Shown: in pieces, positions 23,345-30,957 of the stretch
Layout: each line of letters starts with the position of its first letter
Numbering within the stretch: position 1 is the stretch's first letter
From: CBEULR01 sp965544035
GTDB taxonomy: Bacteria > Bacillota > Desulfotomaculia > Desulfotomaculales > Desulforudaceae
Assembly: GCA_965544035.1 (NCBI GenBank)
Contig: CBEULR010000008.1
Coordinates: forward strand, 57,283 to 121,282
DNA length: 64,000 nt
Direction: 5' to 3'
The notes under the pieces: model-generated
The model's database searches: none
The model's input: the letters and a program-made list of their open reading frames with translations, nothing else
What the model was told of the DNA's origin: nothing
Made by a program: the position numbers and the translations under genes

Positions 23345-23968
23345 CTAGTCTTCTTCCGCCGGTTGACCAACGTCGAACTTCCCTTCCAGGCGGCGCACCC
23401 GGAAATCAACCATGAATTCCTCGGCCAAACGGCGCCCTGCCGCGGTATCAACCCCCGGCCACTCCACCATGGTCAGGACCACGTGTGGGATACGACGCTT
23501 GCATTCGCGAATAAAACCCAGCAGCGCGCCAAAGGCCTCCTCGCCGCCTAACGGACGGCAAAGCCTGTTGTATGCCGCAGCATCAGGCGCGTTCAGGCTG
23601 ATCGAAACGGTATCCACGTAGGCGGAGAATTCCGGAACCACATTCCGCCCGTGAACCATACCGGCCTGCCCGTTCGTGTTGAGCCGCACCCTGAGCCCCG
23701 TTTCCTTAAGAAACCGCGCCGTCTCGCGCACCGCCTCCGGCCGCATCAGCGGTTCGCCGTAACCGCAGAATACAACCTCGGTAAAGCGGGTGAAATCCCC
23801 CCTGGCCTTGATCGCAGCAATAATCTCGGGAACATCCGGTTCCCGCGGAAGCCAGAGGTCAATCCCCAATCCGTCGGTCGTACCCCGGATGCAAAACACA
23901 CAGCGGTTGGTGCAGCGGTTGGTGATATTCAAATACAGCCGGTCACCAAGCACATAAGTGATGTTCAT
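23345..23968 (-). CDS. Radical SAM protein, TatD-associated family
   Basis: The start is the ATG at 23968 (MNITYVLGDRLYLNITNRCT); the frame stays open for 61 more codons upstream, but that stretch is low-complexity and not family-like. The radical SAM cluster motif is CTNRCVFC near residue 19-26, followed by FCGYGEPLMRPEAV (GGEP-equivalent) and RLNTNGQAG. The protein is 207 residues, small for a radical SAM enzyme, as expected for this family, usually found with tatD. No tatD gene is in the window. Substrate unknown. It is convergent with the gate pair (15 bp). Confidence 0.85.
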   Translation of the reverse strand: MNITYVLGDRLYLNITNRCTNRCVFCIRGTTDGLGIDLWLPREPDVPEIIAAIKARGDFTRFTEVVFCGYGEPLMRPEAVRETARFLKETGLRVRLNTNGQAGMVHGRNVVPEFSAYVDTVSISLNAPDAAAYNRLCRPLGGEEAFGALLGFIRECKRRIPHVVLTMVEWPGVDTAAGRRLAEEFMVDFRVRRLEGKFDVGQPAEED

Positions 23969-24035
23969 CTTACTCTGACATATACTCCAATCACAGGACA
24001 TAAGTATAGCTAAAACACTGCGGGGAGGAATCCGT

Positions 24036-24431
24036 ATGGCTCTAAACACCGAAGTGTCCCCGGCAGGCGGTCTCAATCTTCCGGCCATAGGCAAGGGGGT
24101 CGTTGTGACACTGGTACTCGCCCTTTTAACCTGTCTCTTGGCAGGCGCCATCTTTTATTTTTCGAGCGCATCCGAGAAATTCCTGCCTTGGGCGGCCTCC
24201 GGCATCCTGCTGTTCAGTGCTCTCGCCGGGAGTATCCTTACAGCCAAGCAGGCCGGAACCAAAGGCCTCTTGCACGGCGTGGGAGTGGGTCTGATTGCCT
24301 TTGTTTTGCTCTGGTTAATTGCTCTGGTCGCGTTGCCCGGTCCGCTCGCAATTGTGGGAATACTGCAGAAGTTCTTGATCCTGGTCGCCGGAGGCGCGCT
24401 CGGCGGGATGCTCGGCGTGGCCCTGTCCTAG
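24036..24431 (+). CDS. TIGR04086/YrzE-type membrane protein
   Basis: The 131-residue protein has four hydrophobic segments (GKGVVVTLVLALLTCLLAGA, ASGILLFSALAGSILTA, GLIAFVLLWLIALVALP, LILVAGGALGGMLGVAL) separated by short loops, with a GTKGLLHGVGVGL turn between segments 2 and 3. This topology fits the small four-helix TIGR04086 family of Firmicutes, whose function is unknown. It is divergent from the radical SAM gene and overlaps the convergent M24 peptidase gene by 4 bp at the 3' ends. Confidence 0.78.
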   Translation: MALNTEVSPAGGLNLPAIGKGVVVTLVLALLTCLLAGAIFYFSSASEKFLPWAASGILLFSALAGSILTAKQAGTKGLLHGVGVGLIAFVLLWLIALVALPGPLAIVGILQKFLILVAGGALGGMLGVALS

Positions 24432-25621
24432 AGGCGGCATAATTCATCCGGGAAGTTGGTCAACCGCTCCGCTCCGTTCGGAGTGACGACAACGGTGTTT
24501 TCTACCCCGGCCATGCCCACATCCGGAAAGACAAACTTGGGTTCTACGGCGATGACCATGCCTGATTCGAGTACCGTTTCGCCGCCCTCGGCAAGCACCG
24601 GCCATTCGTTCAATTCCAGGCCGACACCGTGTCCGACGAAACGAACCGGGTTGTCGTAGCCCATGAAATGGTCACCCAAACCCGCGCCAGCGGCCATATC
24701 TCTGGCCAGTTTGTACAGACTGCCGGCCGTCACACCCGGCCTGCATTCCCTAAAAAGAGCCTCCTGAATAGAGAGAGCCGCTTCCTGCGCTCTCTCTATT
24801 TCTGCGGGCGGTGATCCGAACACAAATATGCGGGAGCAGTCCACCGTGTAACCGCCGAATACTCCGGCATAATCGACCAGCAACGGTTCTCCGGCGTCCA
24901 AACGCTTGAGGGAGGGTCCGAACCGGAAACTCGGGTGCAGACCCGGCCCGGCACAAACCCCGTCAAAAAACCCCCGAATTGTGGCATTCACCCCGGAGAG
25001 CAGCCCTCCCCACCACGCACCGACATCGGCTCCGCGCCAGCAGACTACCCCCTGATGCCCCAATGCCCTGGCCACGGCTTCAAACCGTCCGGCCAATTCC
25101 ACCTCGGTCGCGCCAACTTCAAGCAGTTCCGGAAGTCTTTCAAAAGCCTGGTCCATCAACCGTCCGGCTTCCGCCAGAGCCTTGAGTTCAAACGCTGATT
25201 TCACCATCCGCTGTCTGCGTATGAGCGGCCAGCAGTCAACCATGCGGGTATCCGGAAACAGACGCCGGTAGTAGAGATAGGTGGATACCGGCAGCACATC
25301 GAATTCCAGCCCCAGACGGGCGGGCGGAGCAAAGCCCCGTTCACTGATCAAGCCGGGAATCTCTCTAAAGCTCCTGATCGGCACCACGTCTTCGATACCG
25401 GCGTCGGCCAGTGCCCAGCCGAAGTCCCGCTTCACCATCAGGAACGGTTCACCGGCGGCCGGAATAAACAGGTGGCCGTTCTGAGCGGTCCCGGCGAAAT
25501 ATATCATATCGGCCTGCTGCACAATCAGCGCCGCATCAATGTCGGCCTCTTGCAGGTGCTGTTGGAAACGCGCAATGCGTGCCGCACACTCCTGCCGCAC
25601 CGCTTCCCGCTCAGCCTCCAT
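24428..25621 (-). CDS. M24-family metallopeptidase (Xaa-Pro dipeptidase/aminopeptidase-like)
   Basis: The 397-residue protein has an N-terminal creatinase-type domain (about 1-150) and a pita-bread C-terminal domain. Metal ligands visible in order: LVDYAGVFGGYTVDCSR (two Asp, near 236-252), FVGHGVGLELNEWP (His, near 326), AVEPKF (Glu) and GVENTVVVT (Glu). All five metal-site positions appear present, which suggests an active Xaa-Pro peptidase, though M24B members with other substrates exist. Usual length. It is a single gene. Confidence 0.9.
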   Translation of the reverse strand: MEAEREAVRQECAARIARFQQHLQEADIDAALIVQQADMIYFAGTAQNGHLFIPAAGEPFLMVKRDFGWALADAGIEDVVPIRSFREIPGLISERGFAPPARLGLEFDVLPVSTYLYYRRLFPDTRMVDCWPLIRRQRMVKSAFELKALAEAGRLMDQAFERLPELLEVGATEVELAGRFEAVARALGHQGVVCWRGADVGAWWGGLLSGVNATIRGFFDGVCAGPGLHPSFRFGPSLKRLDAGEPLLVDYAGVFGGYTVDCSRIFVFGSPPAEIERAQEAALSIQEALFRECRPGVTAGSLYKLARDMAAGAGLGDHFMGYDNPVRFVGHGVGLELNEWPVLAEGGETVLESGMVIAVEPKFVFPDVGMAGVENTVVVTPNGAERLTNFPDELCRL

Positions 25622-25831
25622 AATCCTGCCTCCCGTACCAAAGTTTGGGTTCCCTCCAGACTACACCGATTTTATTACAACCCCCGGGATAATGCAACCC
25701 AACGTACCCGGTCGGCACACGCACGGCGTGCAAAGGAGCACGGCGTGTTCTCCCGAGCAGCACGTAAATCAGCCACTGGTCACGTTATGGAATCAACGGC
25801 GCATCGGCAAAGGAGGGGTATCCGTTGGGCA

Positions 25832-25972
25832 GTGATAACCATAAACGAATTCAAGGACCTGGTTCGATCCGCGATCGATGACGAGCTGAACGCCGTCCGT
25901 GAATACGCCACACTGGCGAGAGTGGTGGAAAGCGTAAAGAGCCGCCCTCACGGCGGCTCTTTCGGGTGTTAG
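25832..25972 (+). pseudogene. Short ferritin/rubrerythrin-like fragment
   Basis: An open frame of 46 codons starts with GTG at 25832, with AAGGAGGGG upstream (13-base spacer). It reads VITINEFKDLVRSAIDDELN followed by AVREYATLARVVES, like the first helix of rubrerythrin/ferritin-like proteins, which carries an iron-binding Glu. The frame then runs straight into the terminator hairpin at 25936-25962 and stops, so only one helix is encoded. It looks like the 5' remnant of a longer gene. A genuine micro-protein is possible but less likely. Confidence 0.45.
25936..25962 (-). terminator. Hairpin terminator downstream of the 234-residue gene (bidirectional)
   Basis: A perfect 11-bp stem AAAGAGCCGCC/GGCGGCTCTTT with a 5-base loop lies 7 bp beyond the stop of the minus-strand gene at 25969. 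The T-tract is short (3), and the symmetric ends would let it act on either strand. Confidence 0.7.
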
Positions 25973-26670
25973 AAGAATTTCCAAACGAGTGGTTTGAATT
26001 TTTTCGGCGTTGGGTTTTCCACACCTTCTCCAGATTCCTCATCCGGCTTTGCGGTTTCGCTGTCCGGTATCGGCTGCGCCTCTGAAACCTGCGCACTGTC
26101 TGCGTCTTCGGCTTCGCGTTCTCCGCCCGCCTCTACACCCGTTAACACCGGCGCATCAGCGGGTTCCGCTTCCAACACTTCCGGCACATCCTCCGCCTTC
26201 GGTGAATCCCCATCCTGACTCAGCTTTTCTTTCAGGGCGGTCACCAACCCCTTCACAAGTTTGGGCCCGAGAGCGCTCTGAGATTGGGCAGTCGACAGCA
26301 TTGCCCACTGGTAACGTGGTACCACTGTGTCGGCGGCTGCCTTGCCCTCGCCCGCCTGGCTGCCCTGCGTACTCTTCAGTGCCGACTGCAGTATCTTCTG
26401 CACCAGTGTTAGGTCATAACCGGTGTTCGCCTTTGGTGATGTCTTCTTTGTACCCGGTTTTGAGGAATCGCCGGATTCACCCTTCTCATCGGCCAGAATT
26501 GTAAGGATGGAACCGAGCATTTCCAGGTGCCGCTGTTCATTCTCGATGATTCCCGTCAAAGCCGTCTTCAGTTTTTCATCCGGAAGCCGCGCCAGAAGCT
26601 TCTCGTAGCCGACCAGAGTCCTTGCCTTATTCGAAACAGCCCGGGCCAAGAGAGATACCGTTTGATTCAT
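25969..26670 (-). CDS. Hypothetical protein with ferritin-like helical start and long acidic tail
   Basis: I do not recognise the family. From the ATG at 26670 (GGGGGG 11 bases upstream; a GTG one codon earlier is equally possible) the protein has 233 residues. Residues 1-60 form a helical hairpin (LLARAVSNKARTLVGYEKLL, then TALTGIIENEQRHLEMLGSI) whose ExxxxH spacing recalls ferritin-like proteins. A second helical part lies at about 95-165. The rest is a low-complexity Glu/Pro/Ala/Asp-rich tail ending in a basic-aromatic KKFKPLVWKFF, probably disordered with a sticky end. It lies next to the ferritin-like fragment on the opposite strand. Confidence 0.6.
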   Translation of the reverse strand: MNQTVSLLARAVSNKARTLVGYEKLLARLPDEKLKTALTGIIENEQRHLEMLGSILTILADEKGESGDSSKPGTKKTSPKANTGYDLTLVQKILQSALKSTQGSQAGEGKAAADTVVPRYQWAMLSTAQSQSALGPKLVKGLVTALKEKLSQDGDSPKAEDVPEVLEAEPADAPVLTGVEAGGEREAEDADSAQVSEAQPIPDSETAKPDEESGEGVENPTPKKFKPLVWKFF

Positions 26671-26801
26671 CACCACATCATCCCCCCTAACCTCGTGTCG
26701 TAATGACTTTACTCTCACTTATCTAGGTTATGAGGGGAACGCCGGATTGCCCCACAAAATCGGGGGCAACCAAAATGTGACATTTGCTCGGCGAGGTGAC
26801 A

Positions 26802-28304
26802 TCAGGCAATCTGCACGATCGCTTTGTCGCCCGTCTTCTTGGCGATCGCCTGACTATACAGCTGCAGGTATTGCACCGCCGAACGCGCCCAGGAAAAGTC
26901 CATCTCCATTCCGTTCCGCACCAGGCGTTTCCAGCCGTCCGGATCTTCACGGTACAGTTTCAAAGCCCGGGCGATCGCACTGTACAGTGCCCGCCCGGTA
27001 TACTCCCGGTGCAGAAAACCGTTTCCGCTGCCCTTTACCGCATCATACTCGTTGATCGTATCGGCCAGCCCCCCGGTCTCACGCACAATCGGCACCGTTC
27101 CGTAACGCAGGGCGATCAGCTGCCCCAAACCGCAGGGTTCAAACCGAGACGGCATCAAAAACATGTCCGCGCCTGCATATATGCGCTGAGCCAGCACCGC
27201 GTTGAAACCGATGTGGACCGCAAGACGCTGCGGGTATCGCTCCTGGATTTCCTCAAACGTTCGGTGGTAGCGTTGATCTCCTGATCCGAGAATATACAGC
27301 TGAATATCCAGCCGCATCAGTTCGTCCATAATCTCGGTGATCAGATCCAGTCCCTTCTGGTCGACCAGGCGGGAGACGATTCCCATCACCGGTACGTCAC
27401 GCACCGGCATATTCATCTCACGCTGCAGGGCGTATTTGTTCTCTCTCTTTCCGCCGATCGAATCCGCATCGTAGTTGTGATGTAAGCGCGGATCGGTCTT
27501 CGGATTGAACTCGTGATAATTGATCCCGTTCACTATCCCGAAGAGCTCATCAGACCGCGCCCGAAGCAGCCCCTGCATGCCCTCACCCAACTCCGAAGTC
27601 TGAATCTCCCGTGCATAGGTCCGGCTGACGGTGTTGAGCAGATCGGCGTACCGGAGGCCGGCCTTCATAAAGCTGACGTTACCGTAAAACTCAAGCTCAT
27701 CAGGATGGAAATACTCCTCACCAAGCTCGAGCACAGCCAGTATATCCGGCGGGAAATTCCCCTGATACAGCAGATTGTGTATGGTAAACAGAGTGGCGAT
27801 GTTCTTATAGAACGGCTCGTCCTTGTAGCGGGTCTTCAGCAGCAGCGGAATCAGTGCGGACTGCCAGTCATTGCAGTGGATCACGTCAGGCTGCCAACCG
27901 ACTTCGGGGAGCATCTCCAACACCGATCGGCAAAAGTAGCCGTACCGCTCGGCTTCATCTCCGAATCCGTATATCCCGTCCCGGTGGAAGTAGTGGTGAT
28001 TGTCAATCATATAGACGGGTATGGTTTTGTGTGTCCCCCGGTAATGGGCCTCGATGTCCTTCTGTTTGATAATCGTGGTCCGGTTTCTTCCGTTGAACCA
28101 GACCGGAAAATCGGTGAGGTAGCGGGCTTCTTCAATCATCTTGTAGCGCGGCATAACCACACGCACATCATGGTGGGGTAGCTCCTCCCCGACGGTAGCC
28201 AATGCCTTGGGCAGGGATCCGGCGACATCGGCCAGCCCGCCGGTCTTGGCAAACGGTGCCACCTCGGCGGAGACAAGCAGGATTTTCAGTGGTCTGTCGT
28301 ACAT
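26802..28304 (-). CDS. glgA: Glycogen synthase (ADP-glucose type)
   Basis: Transfers glucose from ADP-glucose to a growing alpha-1,4-glucan. The 500-residue GT5 protein has the N-terminal KTGGLADV motif (about 20-27) that binds ADP-glucose, the HNLLYQG region, NGINYHEF in the linker, and the C-terminal GT-B half with SRLVDQKGLDLI and the catalytic FEPCGLGQLIALRYGTVPIV (E-x7-E, near 395-415). Length is typical. No other glg gene is next to it in the window, so storage polysaccharide genes are scattered here. Confidence 0.95.
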   Translation of the reverse strand: MYDRPLKILLVSAEVAPFAKTGGLADVAGSLPKALATVGEELPHHDVRVVMPRYKMIEEARYLTDFPVWFNGRNRTTIIKQKDIEAHYRGTHKTIPVYMIDNHHYFHRDGIYGFGDEAERYGYFCRSVLEMLPEVGWQPDVIHCNDWQSALIPLLLKTRYKDEPFYKNIATLFTIHNLLYQGNFPPDILAVLELGEEYFHPDELEFYGNVSFMKAGLRYADLLNTVSRTYAREIQTSELGEGMQGLLRARSDELFGIVNGINYHEFNPKTDPRLHHNYDADSIGGKRENKYALQREMNMPVRDVPVMGIVSRLVDQKGLDLITEIMDELMRLDIQLYILGSGDQRYHRTFEEIQERYPQRLAVHIGFNAVLAQRIYAGADMFLMPSRFEPCGLGQLIALRYGTVPIVRETGGLADTINEYDAVKGSGNGFLHREYTGRALYSAIARALKLYREDPDGWKRLVRNGMEMDFSWARSAVQYLQLYSQAIAKKTGDKAIVQIA

Positions 28305-28447
28305 AACGGGAAAATCCTCCCCCGATCTCTTCGCGGTCTATCCGGAAGGGTACACCGGCCGGGATTTTTTTATGCAGCAACGGGAGGAAAACGTCAGATA
28401 CAATCGAAATAATGTAGGTACTGATTTTCAATGGAGGGTATTCTTTC

Positions 28448-29095
28448 TTGTCCAGAGAGGTTGTGCAAATCAAGGGCACCCGTCAGGGGTTGGTCATTCG
28501 CCTATATCCACGGGCCGATATCCAGGCGGTGAAAAGCGACCTCACCAGCAAACTGGAAAAAGCCAATGGTTTCTTCCGTGGCGCAAAATACCTGCTGGAC
28601 AGGGAACAGCAGGCCATTCCGGATAACGAGAAGCGTGAACTCGATGAGCTGTTGCGCCGCTATGGTCTGGTACCGGCCGCAACCATGCCGCTTCCGGTAG
28701 CTGAGACCCCAAGGCAGCCATCCCGTCCGCAACTCACTCGTTCCCGCATACCCGCCCTCCCGGCCGGAGGTTCCCCCGCGCTTCTCGTCAGGCAAGGTCT
28801 GCGCTCCGGGCAGTCGGTACGCAACCCGGACGGTCACGTGGTGGTGCTCGGAAGCGTAAATCCGGGAGCCAGAATCGAGGCGGCACATTGTGTCCTTATT
28901 TTCGGAGAATGCCGCGGCAGCGTCCTGGCCGGCACGGAACCGGGCAACGAGGCCTGGGTGGTCAGCCGATCCTTCCACGGAACTCTGCTTGCCATCAATG
29001 AGCTGATCGGGTACCCCGAGGCCGAGCCGTTGCCCGATCGTTTTCTGAAAGCGTATGTACGCGAGGGTCAGATCCTGGTCGAACCGCTGAAATAA
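28448..29095 (+). CDS. minC: Septum site-determining protein MinC
   Basis: Inhibitor of FtsZ ring formation. The 215-residue protein starts with TTG at 28448 (GGAGG with a 10-base spacer). The N-terminal domain (about 1-75) has VQIKGTRQGLVIRLYP and the FFRGAKYLLD pattern of MinC_N, then a Pro-rich linker, and the beta-helical MinC_C domain (about 110-205) with RSGQSVRNPDGHVVVLGSVN. The C-domain is rather divergent. MinD and MinE/DivIVA are not next to it, and the gene ends in a 28-bp overlap with the convergent Nudix gene. Confidence 0.85.
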   Translation: MSREVVQIKGTRQGLVIRLYPRADIQAVKSDLTSKLEKANGFFRGAKYLLDREQQAIPDNEKRELDELLRRYGLVPAATMPLPVAETPRQPSRPQLTRSRIPALPAGGSPALLVRQGLRSGQSVRNPDGHVVVLGSVNPGARIEAAHCVLIFGECRGSVLAGTEPGNEAWVVSRSFHGTLLAINELIGYPEAEPLPDRFLKAYVREGQILVEPLK

Positions 29096-29616
29096 CGCGA
29101 TGCCGCCAACAATCCGACGATCGACTTGGAATCGCATATCTCCCCCCGGTCCACCATTCGCAGTGCCTCGTCCAGAGGCACCTTCAGCACTTCCACAAAT
29201 TCATCCTCGTCCGGCGCCTGTTCCCCCTGTTCCAGTCCGGTAGCCAGAAACAGGTGCATGTGCTCGCTTGTGAAACCGGGTGTCGAGTAGAAACGCAGCA
29301 GTGGACGCCATTCACGCGCCAGGTATCCGGTCTCCTCGGTTAATTCCCGGCGGGCACACTCCAGGGGATCCTCGCCCGGTTCCAGTTTCCCGGCGGGGAG
29401 TTCAACCAATTCCCTGCCCACGGCATAACGGTACTGCCGTACCAGAAGCACCTGCTGTTGATCATCCAGCGCGGCGATCGTTACCGCTCCTGCGTACTCC
29501 ACCACTTCGCGGGTGCTCGTTTTTCCGTTGGGGAGCCGAACGGTATCCACACGCAGGTTGATGATCCGTCCCTTAAACGCATACCGGGAATCCAGCCTTT
29601 TCTCCTTCAAGTCCAA
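29068..29616 (-). CDS. Nudix hydrolase, ADP-ribose pyrophosphatase-like
   Basis: The 182-residue protein has a complete Nudix box, GKLEPGEDPLECARRELTEE followed by TGY (about residues 76-98), with the REXXEE catalytic core, preceded by VRQYRYAVGRELVELPAG, a hallmark of ADP-ribose pyrophosphatases. C-terminal features (YSTPGFTSEHMHLFLA) also match that group. It would hydrolyse ADP-ribose to AMP and ribose 5-phosphate. Divergent from hsp20. Confidence 0.92.
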   Translation of the reverse strand: MDLKEKRLDSRYAFKGRIINLRVDTVRLPNGKTSTREVVEYAGAVTIAALDDQQQVLLVRQYRYAVGRELVELPAGKLEPGEDPLECARRELTEETGYLAREWRPLLRFYSTPGFTSEHMHLFLATGLEQGEQAPDEDEFVEVLKVPLDEALRMVDRGEICDSKSIVGLLAASRYFSGSTRI

Positions 29617-29632
29617 AGATGCTCACTTCCAT

Positions 29633-29660
29633 TTGAGATTTTCAAGACTGTGCATACTAC
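29633..29660 (+). promoter_or_regulatory. Possible hsp20 promoter
   Basis: TTGAGA at 29633 and TACTAC at 29655 stand 16 bp apart upstream of hsp20. The match to the sigma-A consensus is partial; the overlap with the palindrome at 29657 is what makes it worth listing. Confidence 0.35.
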
Positions 29661-29678
29661 CCTATGTTACTAGGGTAG
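29657..29678. promoter_or_regulatory. Palindrome upstream of hsp20, possible operator
   Basis: CTACCCTA-TGTTAC-TAGGGTAG is a perfect 8-bp inverted repeat with a 6-base centre, about 45 bp before the hsp20 start and overlapping the putative -10. It is not CIRCE (TTAGCACTC) and has no T-run, so a repressor site is more likely than a terminator. Confidence 0.5.
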
Positions 29679-29723
29679 CTTAAATATGAGATTTTAGCCA
29701 GACGGTTTAAGGAGGTCCGAAAG

Positions 29724-30155
29724 ATGAGCATTAAACGATGGGATCCGATTTCGGAATTAACCACGTTGCGGGAACAGATGAACCGGATGTGGGACTCGCT
29801 CCGCCCCGTGGTACGGGAACCGGGAACCCCACGCATCGACGTCCATCAGACCGAGAACGAAGTGATCGCCGTCGCTGAACTCCCCGGGGTGGAATCCAAG
29901 GATGATATCGAAGTCGAGGTTACCGAGGACACCATCTCCCTGCGGGGCGAATTCAAACGTCATTACGACGTCCGGAATGAGGATTACATCCACGCCGAGC
30001 GGTACTACGGCTCCTTCTCCCGCACCATCCCGCTTCCGGTTGAAGTGAAGCCGGAGGAAGCGCAAGGGTCCTTCACCAACGGACTCCTGGAAGTTCGGAT
30101 CCCTAAAACCGAGGCCAGCAAGAAGAAGCGCCCGCATCGCGTAAACATCTCTTAG
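29724..30155 (+). CDS. Small heat-shock protein, Hsp20/alpha-crystallin
   Basis: ATP-independent holdase chaperone. The 143-residue protein has a short N-terminal arm (WDPISELTTLREQMNRMWDS), an alpha-crystallin domain (about 38-130) with ENEVIAVAELPGVESKDDIE, YYGSFSRTIPLP and the family signature F-x-NGLLEVRIPK, and a short basic C-terminal tail. AAGGAGG precedes the ATG by 9-10 bases. It is a single gene closed by its own terminator, with a palindrome upstream that may control it. Confidence 0.95.
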   Translation: MSIKRWDPISELTTLREQMNRMWDSLRPVVREPGTPRIDVHQTENEVIAVAELPGVESKDDIEVEVTEDTISLRGEFKRHYDVRNEDYIHAERYYGSFSRTIPLPVEVKPEEAQGSFTNGLLEVRIPKTEASKKKRPHRVNIS

Positions 30156-30190
30156 ACCAAACAGCCGAATACAGTCCCAACTGGACAAGC

Positions 30191-30216
30191 AGAAAGCCCT
30201 TTGTGGGCTTTCTTTT
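30191..30216 (+). terminator. Rho-independent terminator of hsp20
   Basis: AGAAAGCCC/GGGCTTTCT stem with a TTTGT loop, followed by TTTTG, 35 bp after the hsp20 stop. Confidence 0.88.
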
Positions 30217-30366
30217 GTGCGTAGATTTGGTAATGGTTCGATGGCAGCGTTAATTCTTGCGGAAGGGTATCCAGGGTCGCGCTTCTGGAAGCCGGTGATC
30301 GGTCCTACGCCCGAACAGGGTATATACGGGTGTGCCGTGAGGGCAGGCGGTATCACCTCCGTCGTT

Positions 30367-30855
30367 TCAGCCGTCGGAGACACTGCTTAATTTGGCTACT
30401 GCTTGAGTAAGTAATCTCGCATTTAGTCTCAAGAAATCACAAATAAGCCTCAACTGCTCGTCCGTGTAGTTCTCCAGCAATTCAGTTGCGGCTTGCCCCA
30501 GGACATCCAGATAGGGCATAACAGCATCCATGCGTTCCAAATTGGGCTCTACAATAACACTGCGCCGATCCTTTGCGTCCCGGACACGAGTGACAAACCC
30601 CTTCCTTTCCAGTCGGTCAATGAGGCTGGTTACTGAACCCGAGGTTAATCCGGTATACTCGGCAATCGCTTTCGGGGTCAGCGGTCCGAAACGTGCCAAT
30701 AGATCGACTGTCTTATAATCGGTAACGCCCAGGCCTATCTTGGCGCTTACAGCACTATGAAACAGAACTGCTGCCGTACTTTGTTCACGGCTGGCTTGAA
30801 AAAACTCCTGGATTAATTCTCTGCGCTCAGACTGATTATAGCTTGACAATTTCAT
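30367..30855 (-). CDS. MarR-family transcriptional regulator
   Basis: The 162-residue protein has a winged helix-turn-helix with the recognition region PKAIAEYTGLTSGSVTSLID followed by RLERKGFVTRVRDAKDRRSV (the wing, with the conserved D-x-R-DRR). N- and C-terminal helices provide dimerisation. It is divergent from the glycine-rich repeat protein gene at 30958 and has a perfect 20-bp palindrome 21 bp before its start, lying in its own promoter region, so autoregulation is likely. The ligand is unknown. Confidence 0.93.
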   Translation of the reverse strand: MKLSSYNQSERRELIQEFFQASREQSTAAVLFHSAVSAKIGLGVTDYKTVDLLARFGPLTPKAIAEYTGLTSGSVTSLIDRLERKGFVTRVRDAKDRRSVIVEPNLERMDAVMPYLDVLGQAATELLENYTDEQLRLICDFLRLNARLLTQAVAKLSSVSDG

Positions 30856-30876
30856 AACCCCATGCTAAGTTGAATT

Positions 30877-30896
30877 TATCTTGATGCATCAAGATA
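30877..30896. promoter_or_regulatory. MarR operator, 20-bp perfect palindrome
   Basis: TATCTTGATGCATCAAGATA is perfectly symmetric. It falls between a possible -35 (TTGTAG) and -10 (AGATAA) of the marR gene on the minus strand, and touches the -35 of the divergent promoter. Length and symmetry suit a MarR dimer. Confidence 0.8.
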
Positions 30897-30917
30897 CTCT
30901 ACAAATCGAGCTATTAT
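30889..30917 (+). promoter_or_regulatory. Probable promoter of the glycine-rich repeat protein gene
   Basis: TCAAGA (30889) and TATTAT (30912) are spaced 17 bp; the -10 is good, the -35 weak. The -35 lies within the MarR palindrome, so bound MarR would block it. Confidence 0.5.
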
Positions 30918-30957
30918 GAGGTAGATTATACCGTATCTGAAAGGAGGCCTGCAACCG

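Noticed and set aside
23969..24151. 61-codon extension of the radical SAM gene
   Set aside because: Low-complexity, crosses into the divergent TIGR04086 gene; the family start is the ATG at 23968.
26747..26769. TTGCCCC/GGGGCAA hairpin downstream of glgA as a terminator
   Set aside because: Short stem with no T-run on the minus strand; too weak to call.
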